In this document: positions 21,248 through 27,414 of the stretch, in pieces
Layout: every line of letters starts with the position of its first letter
Position numbering within the stretch: the first letter of the stretch is position 1
Assembly (NCBI GenBank): GCA_016297415.1
Contig: JAEDGQ010000019.1
Location: 1-27,414 of the forward strand
Direction of reading: 5' to 3'
Origin: Treponema sp.
Lineage (GTDB): Bacteria > Spirochaetota > Spirochaetia > Treponematales > Treponemataceae
Length of the DNA stretch: 27,414 bases
Program-made: the position numbers and the translations under genes
Notes under the pieces: model-generated
Told to the model about the DNA's origin: nothing
What the model saw: only the letters and a program-made list of their open reading frames with translations
Database searches by the model: none

Positions 21248-22648
21248 TTAGTTCGGGAAGAACCTGGTTTCTGTAAGAACACGGGAAAGGTGAACAAAAC
21301 TTCCTTTATATTTCTGAGTGAACTGATTAAGAGTCAATTCTTCACCGTTGTCAAAAATTACGCAAGAGAAGCGACCTTCATCATCATAAAACGGGAAAAT
21401 TACCGCACACTGGTCAAATTTAAAATATTCAGGATTTGCTGTTTCATTTACAGGTCTTTTTACAGCTGCAAGATAACAGTAAGTTGGTTCTGTAGAAGCA
21501 AGAACAAAAAGCAGAGGTTTTAAATCCGAAATCTTATATCCGGAGTTTTTAATATAACCGGCTGCCTGTGTAAAACCTCTGGAATTTACTTCAGAAGCAA
21601 AAGGCTCAATATTTACATCTGTACCAGCTTCGTTCCACATATAATTACGATTAGTTCTTATAGAAAGGATGGCAGCAGAAAGATTACGGCACCAGTCCAG
21701 AGCAAAAGAAACATCATCATTTTTATTCTGATTAATTACACCTTTTAAGCCTGTAGGATTGTATTCTACAGTTTTTACAAGAAGAGGTTCTCTATACAGA
21801 TGACTTCCTGCAATTGGTTCAACAAGACCGTCAACAATCCACTTTAAGAATCCAAACTGATCTACAACAAGAAGGTTCGATTTGTTTTCTTCCTTTCCAT
21901 TAATTTCAATTTTTCTGACTGTTCCGTCTGTGATTTTTACAGGTTCTCCATTTTCGTTATAACAGCTGTCTGCAGAATAAACAAAACGGCCAAGATTCTT
22001 TCTGATTACACCAATCATCTGATGTTTTGAATGAAACTGACCTTTTTGTGTATTTGCATATTTCCATGGAAGGGAAACTTCTGTTAAATCAAGTATTTCC
22101 TGGAATGAAACTGTATAAAGCTGGTCAAAAGAAATTCCAACAGGAACACCACGGCTGGCAAAAAGTCCCCCGATTACAAAATCTGCAAAAACTTTTCTTC
22201 CGCTTCCAACTGCATCCGGCGCAGGAGAAAACTGAATGTACATATCGCTGTTGGCAGAGAAGAAGAATCTGATTTTTTCTGGTTTTCCTGTAAGTGAATT
22301 ACGAATCAGAACCCAGGCTCCCATGGCATCGGCAGGGTATTCATCAACAGTACGCTGTTCAATTCCTGATTCTGTATAAAAATCAACTTCAAGTTTTGTC
22401 TGAGGCGCAATAATAACGGCAAAGGAAGTATCTGTTTCTTCCATACGGATTTGAAATTCCTGCCCGATTTCATTTTTACGGAGTTCTGAACGTTTTTCAC
22501 GAAGATCGCTTAAATCATCATAAAACCAGGCTTCGGCACAGGCTTTTCTGATTCCTGTAGAATCCGGAATATTGAATCTATTAAAATCTGCAAAAGAAAA
22601 AGCTGCTGTCAGAAATAAAATTACTGAAGCTAATAAGCATTTCTTCAT
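21248..22648 (-). CDS. Exported protein of unknown function, first gene of the envelope operon
   Basis: A 466-residue protein with a clear signal peptide (about 1-20, TAAFSFA before D). The mature part is mixed alpha/beta with many aromatic and Asn/Asp residues. I recognise no domain. Segments such as WVLIRNSLTGKPEKIRFFF and the end VHLSRVLTETRFFP suggest a soluble periplasmic or surface protein rather than a barrel. The ATG at 22648 is supported by a strong GGAGGA 9 nt upstream; an in-frame start 51 bases earlier would bury the signal peptide. It lies immediately after a terminator-like hairpin that closes the upstream gene, so either readthrough or a promoter within about 70 bp drives the six-gene operon. 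Confidence 0.75.
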   Translation of the reverse strand: MKKCLLASVILFLTAAFSFADFNRFNIPDSTGIRKACAEAWFYDDLSDLREKRSELRKNEIGQEFQIRMEETDTSFAVIIAPQTKLEVDFYTESGIEQRTVDEYPADAMGAWVLIRNSLTGKPEKIRFFFSANSDMYIQFSPAPDAVGSGRKVFADFVIGGLFASRGVPVGISFDQLYTVSFQEILDLTEVSLPWKYANTQKGQFHSKHQMIGVIRKNLGRFVYSADSCYNENGEPVKITDGTVRKIEINGKEENKSNLLVVDQFGFLKWIVDGLVEPIAGSHLYREPLLVKTVEYNPTGLKGVINQNKNDDVSFALDWCRNLSAAILSIRTNRNYMWNEAGTDVNIEPFASEVNSRGFTQAAGYIKNSGYKISDLKPLLFVLASTEPTYCYLAAVKRPVNETANPEYFKFDQCAVIFPFYDDEGRFSCVIFDNGEELTLNQFTQKYKGSFVHLSRVLTETRFFPN

Positions 22649-22666
22649 AAAAAATCTTCCTCCGGT

Positions 22667-22698
22667 AAAAAACAGAAATGCCGGATAATTAACCGGCA
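22667..22698 (-). terminator. Terminator after the activase-like gene, abutting the next ribosome site
   Basis: On the minus strand TGCCGG (22698-22693), an 8-nt loop and CCGGCA (22684-22679) are followed by TTTCTG and six T (22672-22667). The Shine-Dalgarno ACCGGAGGA of the next gene starts right after the T run and carries a CCGG that could compete for pairing, so conditional readthrough is conceivable. Confidence 0.7.
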
Positions 22699-22720
22699 CC
22701 TTTGTTTTACAATTTAATGA

Positions 22721-25700
22721 TTAGAGTACGGCTGTCTGTGCAGGAATTGAGTTTCTTGCATCAACAGGGTCATTATCAATAAACTGACTTCCACCACTTG
22801 CATACTGAATAATCGGATCTACAGGACCTTTTTTAGTCCAGATTTTTCCGTTTTTCATTTCGTCAGGATTGTTTCCGACAGGTGCATTAGAAAGCAGAAG
22901 CTTAAGACGATTAAGCTGGTTAACTTCTGAAGCACCAGGGTCGTAGTCGATGGCACTGATGTTTGATTCAGGGAAGCGGCGTCTTAATTCCTTAATCATA
23001 CCTTTACCTGTAATGTGGTTTGGAAGACAGGCAAATGGCTGAACACAGGCAATTGAAGGAGCTCCAGAATGAATAAGTTCAATCATCTCTGCTGTTAAAA
23101 ACCATCCTTCGCCGGAAATGTTACCAGTCTGAACGATTCCTTCTACACTTTTCCACATATCCCAGATGCTTGATGGTGCTTCAAAACGACGGCTCTTCTT
23201 AAGGCATTTAACCATATATCGTCTGTAAAGACCAAGAAGTGTCATAATCAGCTTGCTCTTTTTAAGTTCCTTTTCACTGAAAGCAAGTTCGTCAACACGG
23301 AATTTAGCAGTAGACATTGTATAGAATACAAAGTCCATAAGATCAGGCATTACACATTCAGCACCTTCTCTTTCGATTACATTTACCATGTCGTTATTTG
23401 CTGTCGGATGGAACTTAACAAGAATTTCACCAACAACACCTACCCGTGGTTTTTTAACCGGGAGAATCGGAAGTCTGTCAAAGTCGCGGATAATTCCCCG
23501 GATGATTCTGTGGTATCCGAAAATTGAAAGTGACTTCAGCTGTTTCTTTGCTTTTTCATTCCACTTGTGATAAAGCTCGTTGGCACTGCCGGGAACTGCT
23601 TCGTATGGGCGAACTCTGTAAAGAACACGCATTAAAAGGTCACCGATGAAGGCAGCCATAAGTGCACGATGAATCATTGGAAGAGTGAACTTAAAGCCAG
23701 GATTCTTTTCAAGTCCTACAACGTTAAGGGAAATTACGGGAACCTGACCCCAGCCTGCATCATTTAAAGCACGACGGATAAATCCGATATAGTTTGTAGC
23801 ACGACATCCGCCACCAGTCTGTGTAATAAGCAGAGCTGTTTTATTTACATCGTATTTTCCTGATTCCAGAGCATGCATCATCTGTCCCGCAACAAGAATT
23901 GATGGATAACATGCATCGTTGTTTACATATTTAAGTCCGGCATCAACTGCTTTCGGATCTACAGCATCAAGAACTACAAAATTATAGCCTGAATAACGGA
24001 AAGCTGACTCAAGAAGGTCCATATGAATTGGTGACATCTGAGGACAGAGAATTGTATATTCATCACGCATTTTTTCTGTAAATACAACACGCTGATATGC
24101 TGATGATTTAATTACAACCTTTTTACGGTTACGCTGGCGGGCCTTAACTGCTGCAATAAGTGATCGGATACGGATACGAACAGCGCCCAGGTTAGAACCT
24201 TCATCAATCTTAATCAAAGTGTACATACGACTCTTTGACTTCATGATTTCATCAACCTGATCTGCAGTTACAGCATCAAGACCACAACCAAATGAAGTAA
24301 GCTGAACCAGTTCCAGATTTGGCATGCCTGTAACAAAACTGGCAGCTCTATAAAGTCTGTTGTGATATACCCACTGGTCAACGATGCGTAAAGGACGTTC
24401 AATAGAACCGAGATGAGCAACAGAGTCTTCTGTAAATACAGCAAGTCCCAGACCATGAATCATTTCAGGAATACCATGGTTGATTTCAGGATCCAGATGA
24501 TAAGGACGGCCTGCAAGAACAATACCGTTGGCACCACTTACAACAAGCTGTTCAAGAGCTTCTTCTGCTGCTGCCTGAGTATCAAGCTTGAACTGTTCCT
24601 GTTCTTTCCATCCGGCTTCTACGGCTTCATAAACCTGCTGCTTTGTTAATAAAGGGAAATATTTATGTAATTCTTCATAAACACGTTCCTTAAGACGCGG
24701 CAGGTCATAAACAGGAAGGAATGGATTCATAAACAGAAGGTCATGTGCTTCTGCAATTGTATCAAGATTATGTTTAAGAACTTCAGGATATGAAGTTACA
24801 ACAGGACAGTTGTAGTGGTTTCCTGCACCTTTATCTTCAATTTTTTCATAAGGAACACATGGGTAGAAAATGAATTTACATCCCATTTTAATGAGGGATT
24901 CCATATGACCGTGGCTGATTTTTGCAGGATAACAAACAGATTCAGAAGGAATTGAATCAATACCTCTTTCATAAATCATGCGGCTTGAACGAGGTGAAAG
25001 TTTTACCTGGAATCCCAGTTTTGTGAAGAGAGTAAACCACAAAGGATAGTTTTCGTACATATTGAGAACGCGAGGAATACCAACGCTTCCCATTGGTGCA
25101 TTTTCCGGTTTGAGAGGAATGTAATGATTGAAAAGTCTTTTATATTTCCAGTCAAAAAGATTTGGAAGTTCAAAAGGAGATTCATCAACACCTGTATTTG
25201 CTTTGTTTGAGCCGTCTACAGTCTGTGTATCTTCCAGTTTATGGCGTTCAAGTCCCTTTTCACAGCGGTTACCAGTAATAAACTGGCGTTTTGCACCGTT
25301 TGTTGTAAATGTGTTGATTGTAAGAAGACAGTTATTCTGACATCCTCCACACCGTGTAAGTTCAAGATTTACCTTGAAAGATTCAAGCTGATCAAGAGTT
25401 GCAAGATTTGAAACAATCTTTGGAGGAACCCAGCCTGCTTCCTGACCTGGTTTTGGAGCTGTAAGATCACACCACTGATCGTATGCAATCAAAGCAGAAC
25501 CATAAGCACCCATAAGACCTGCAACATCAGGACGGAATACAGATACTCCCGAGATTTTTTCAAAAGCACGGAGAACTGCATCATTATAGAAAGTACCGCC
25601 CTGTACTACAACTTTTGTACCGATTTCTGAAGCACGGCGAAGCTTGATAACTTTGAACAGGGCATTTTTAATTACAGAATATGAAAGACCTGCAGAAATA

Positions 25701-27292
25701 TCAGCAACAGTTGCACCTTCTTTCTGAGCCTGTTTTACACGGCTGTTCATAAATACTGTACAGCGGGAACCAAGATCTACTGGTTTTTTGGCAAGAAGAG
25801 CAATATTTGAGAATTCGCGGATGTCCATATTCATTGTGTTTGCAAAATTTGCAAGAAATGAACCACATCCTGCAGAACAAGCTTCGTTAAGCTGAATGGA
25901 AGTAATTGCACCGTCTTTCATACGGAGACACTTCATATCCTGGCCACCAATATCAAGAAGGAATTCAACGCCAGGAACAAAGAATTCAGCGGCACGGTAG
26001 TGTGTAATTGTTTCTACTTCACCTGCATCTACACCGAGGGCTGCCTGAAAAAGTGCTTCACCATAACCAGTTGAAACAGCCCGTGCAATATAACAGTTTT
26101 TAGGGAGAATTTTATAAAGATCTTTAAGTACACGAACTGCAAGATCTACAGGATTACCCGCATTTACATCATAGAAATCCCAGAGAATTTCACCCTGTTT
26201 ATTAACAAGAACGGCTTTAGTTGTAGTTGATCCGGCATCAAGACCAAGGAATAAAGGTCCTTCTGCTTTGGAAAGATCACCACGCTTTGCCTTATCTTTT
26301 GCATGACGGTCACGGAAGTTCTGAAGATCCTGTTCATCTACAAAGAGAGGTTCAAGTCTTTGAACTTCATTCATTTCTGCGCCTTCAAGATTTTTAAGGC
26401 TGTCCTTAAACTGAGCAATTGTAGGGAATGTTTTTGGAGAAGCATTTCCTACACAGCTGTAAGTTTTTTCTGCAGAGAAAGCCGAACCTGCTGCTACAAA
26501 AAGCTGGCTGTCTTCAGGAACGATAATTTCTTCCGGTTTAAGATTTAATGTTTCAATAAAACGTTCACGGAGCTGATCCAGAAAGTGTAAAGGACCACCG
26601 AGGAAGGCAACATTTCCTTTAATAGGTTTACCACAGGCAAGACCAGAAATTGTCTGATTAACTACAGCCTGAAAAATAGAAGCGGCAATATCTTCACGAC
26701 GGGCACCTTCGTTAATAAGAGGCTGAACGTCTGTTTTGGCAAATACACCACAGCGGGCAGCAATTGGATAAATCTGCTGTTTACCAGCTGCAAGTACGTT
26801 AAGACCTGGAGCATCAGTTTCGAGAAGAGCTGCCATCTGGTCAATAAAGGCACCTGTACCGCCGGCACAAGTACCGTTCATGCGCTGTTCAACGCCACCA
26901 GTAAAATATGTAATCTTGGCATCTTCACCGCCAAGTTCAATTACAACATCTGTCTGTGGAATAAGTTTTTTTACTGCAGTAGTAGCTGCAACAACTTCCT
27001 GAATAAATGGAATATTAAGCCACTGAGAAACAGAAAGACCACCAGAACCTGTAACTTTTACAGAAACTGTATGCTTATCACCTAATTTAAGTTTTTTTTC
27101 TACATCGTCAAGAGCTTTTGTAACAACAGAAATAATTGTATTACGAATATCAGCACGATGCCGCTGATAATCTCCGTAAATCATATTATCATTTTCATCA
27201 AGACAAACAATTTTTACAGTTGTTGAGCCAACATCGATACCAATACGTACAGGTGTAACAGCTGGAGTAAAATTTACATTTGAAAGTTCCAT
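22721..27292 (-). CDS. Double acyl-CoA dehydratase activase fused to dehydratase-like domains
   Basis: A 1523-residue protein. Two BadF/BadG/HgdC-type ATPase domains lie in tandem: about 14-275 (GIDVGSTTVKIV, ELGGEDAKI) and about 346-610 (GLDAGSTTTKAVL, DIGGQDMKCL). Each has the two cysteines that in HgdC homodimers hold the [4Fe-4S] cluster (about C142/C181 and C472/C511; NGTCAGGTGAF, ARCGVF, NEACSAGCGSF, SRCTVF). A Cys-rich linker (RCGGCQNNC) follows, then a DUF2229-like part (NHYNCPVVTSYPEV, GRPYHLDPEINHGIPEM) and a 2-hydroxyacyl-CoA-dehydratase D-like part (GGGCRATNYIGFIRR). This is the family called acyl-CoA dehydratase activase-related; its substrate is unknown. The ATG at 27292 has GAGG 6 nt upstream; a TTG at 27304 lies inside that ribosome site. 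It is probably an oxygen-sensitive anaerobic redox ATPase. Confidence 0.9.
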   Translation of the reverse strand: MELSNVNFTPAVTPVRIGIDVGSTTVKIVCLDENDNMIYGDYQRHRADIRNTIISVVTKALDDVEKKLKLGDKHTVSVKVTGSGGLSVSQWLNIPFIQEVVAATTAVKKLIPQTDVVIELGGEDAKITYFTGGVEQRMNGTCAGGTGAFIDQMAALLETDAPGLNVLAAGKQQIYPIAARCGVFAKTDVQPLINEGARREDIAASIFQAVVNQTISGLACGKPIKGNVAFLGGPLHFLDQLRERFIETLNLKPEEIIVPEDSQLFVAAGSAFSAEKTYSCVGNASPKTFPTIAQFKDSLKNLEGAEMNEVQRLEPLFVDEQDLQNFRDRHAKDKAKRGDLSKAEGPLFLGLDAGSTTTKAVLVNKQGEILWDFYDVNAGNPVDLAVRVLKDLYKILPKNCYIARAVSTGYGEALFQAALGVDAGEVETITHYRAAEFFVPGVEFLLDIGGQDMKCLRMKDGAITSIQLNEACSAGCGSFLANFANTMNMDIREFSNIALLAKKPVDLGSRCTVFMNSRVKQAQKEGATVADISAGLSYSVIKNALFKVIKLRRASEIGTKVVVQGGTFYNDAVLRAFEKISGVSVFRPDVAGLMGAYGSALIAYDQWCDLTAPKPGQEAGWVPPKIVSNLATLDQLESFKVNLELTRCGGCQNNCLLTINTFTTNGAKRQFITGNRCEKGLERHKLEDTQTVDGSNKANTGVDESPFELPNLFDWKYKRLFNHYIPLKPENAPMGSVGIPRVLNMYENYPLWFTLFTKLGFQVKLSPRSSRMIYERGIDSIPSESVCYPAKISHGHMESLIKMGCKFIFYPCVPYEKIEDKGAGNHYNCPVVTSYPEVLKHNLDTIAEAHDLLFMNPFLPVYDLPRLKERVYEELHKYFPLLTKQQVYEAVEAGWKEQEQFKLDTQAAAEEALEQLVVSGANGIVLAGRPYHLDPEINHGIPEMIHGLGLAVFTEDSVAHLGSIERPLRIVDQWVYHNRLYRAASFVTGMPNLELVQLTSFGCGLDAVTADQVDEIMKSKSRMYTLIKIDEGSNLGAVRIRIRSLIAAVKARQRNRKKVVIKSSAYQRVVFTEKMRDEYTILCPQMSPIHMDLLESAFRYSGYNFVVLDAVDPKAVDAGLKYVNNDACYPSILVAGQMMHALESGKYDVNKTALLITQTGGGCRATNYIGFIRRALNDAGWGQVPVISLNVVGLEKNPGFKFTLPMIHRALMAAFIGDLLMRVLYRVRPYEAVPGSANELYHKWNEKAKKQLKSLSIFGYHRIIRGIIRDFDRLPILPVKKPRVGVVGEILVKFHPTANNDMVNVIEREGAECVMPDLMDFVFYTMSTAKFRVDELAFSEKELKKSKLIMTLLGLYRRYMVKCLKKSRRFEAPSSIWDMWKSVEGIVQTGNISGEGWFLTAEMIELIHSGAPSIACVQPFACLPNHITGKGMIKELRRRFPESNISAIDYDPGASEVNQLNRLKLLLSNAPVGNNPDEMKNGKIWTKKGPVDPIIQYASGGSQFIDNDPVDARNSIPAQTAVL

Positions 27293-27323
27293 ATAGTACC
27301 TCAATTTTTGTGAGCAGTATTTG

Positions 27324-27352
27324 AATTTATCATTAAAAATACATTAATTCAA
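27324..27352 (-). promoter_or_regulatory. Promoter of the activase-like gene
   Basis: Minus strand: -35 TTGAAT (27352-27347), 17 bp, -10 TAAATT (27329-27324), start expected near 27317. This gives a short leader of about 25 nt with Shine-Dalgarno GAGG (27302-27299). Unlike the leaderless-type genes, this gene has a normal ribosome site. The left end of the MITE-like element begins 10 bp upstream of the -35. Confidence 0.55.
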
Positions 27353-27362
27353 CATAAAGGCT

Positions 27363-27414
27363 AGGGCAAACGCATTATAATATATTCCCTGCTAAAAATG
27401 GCTTCCAGTCGTGA
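27363..27414. mobile_element. MITE-like element, second copy (left end only)
   Basis: The last 52 bases of the window are identical to 14271-14322, beginning with the same 18-bp terminal inverted repeat. The rest of the element lies beyond the window. As in the first copy, its left end lies just upstream of the promoter of a minus-strand gene. Confidence 0.8.

Overview
The window looks like a chromosomal segment of a free-living or host-associated Treponema (spirochete). The basis is family-level recognition: a giant coiled-coil protein of the type annotated SpiroCoCo in spirochetes, a fused ispDF gene behind a CarD gene, many long treponeme-type hypothetical envelope proteins, and moderately AT-rich DNA. 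I could not run a database search, so the genus is an inference. Coding density is high and no gene-free gap exceeds 300 bases. I see no tRNA, rRNA, CRISPR array, prophage or transposase gene.

Left part (1-9830), mostly housekeeping. A membrane-anchored Holliday-junction-resolvase-like nuclease (minus strand) is divergent from an OmpA-domain lipid-envelope protein, whose leader holds a compact multi-hairpin structure. Then come a RecQ-type helicase, a small membrane protein overlapping it tail to tail, the hisH-hisF pair, a DEAD-box RNA helicase with a DbpA domain (minus), CarD with a very acidic tail, and bifunctional ispDF. Three palindromic REP-like repeats (1-140, 5425-5510, 9685-9829) lie at the 3' ends of minus-strand genes. 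The two complete ones sit between converging genes and look like two-way terminators.

Middle part (9832-14493): the 1224-residue coiled-coil protein with an N-terminal membrane anchor and a C-terminal helix-turn-helix-like end, a HAD-family hydrolase, and a 215-bp transposon-like element with perfect 18-bp inverted ends. A second, identical left end of this element starts at 27363 and runs off the window.

Right part (14494-22648), the most interesting block: a compact six-gene minus-strand operon running exported 466-residue protein, 977-residue exported TPR protein, 558-residue outer-membrane barrel, ExbB, ExbD, TonB. It reads as a self-contained proton-motive-force-powered envelope machine. 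Its barrel has a TonB-box-like N-terminus but no recognisable plug. Upstream lies a 1523-residue double-activase/dehydratase-like protein.

A recurring regulatory theme is that several genes at the start of a transcription unit (nuclease, small membrane protein, hisH, carD, HAD, perhaps recQ) lack a Shine-Dalgarno. Instead they have a -10 hexamer 6-7 nt before the ATG, as expected of leaderless mRNAs. Most genes inside operons carry ordinary Shine-Dalgarno sites.
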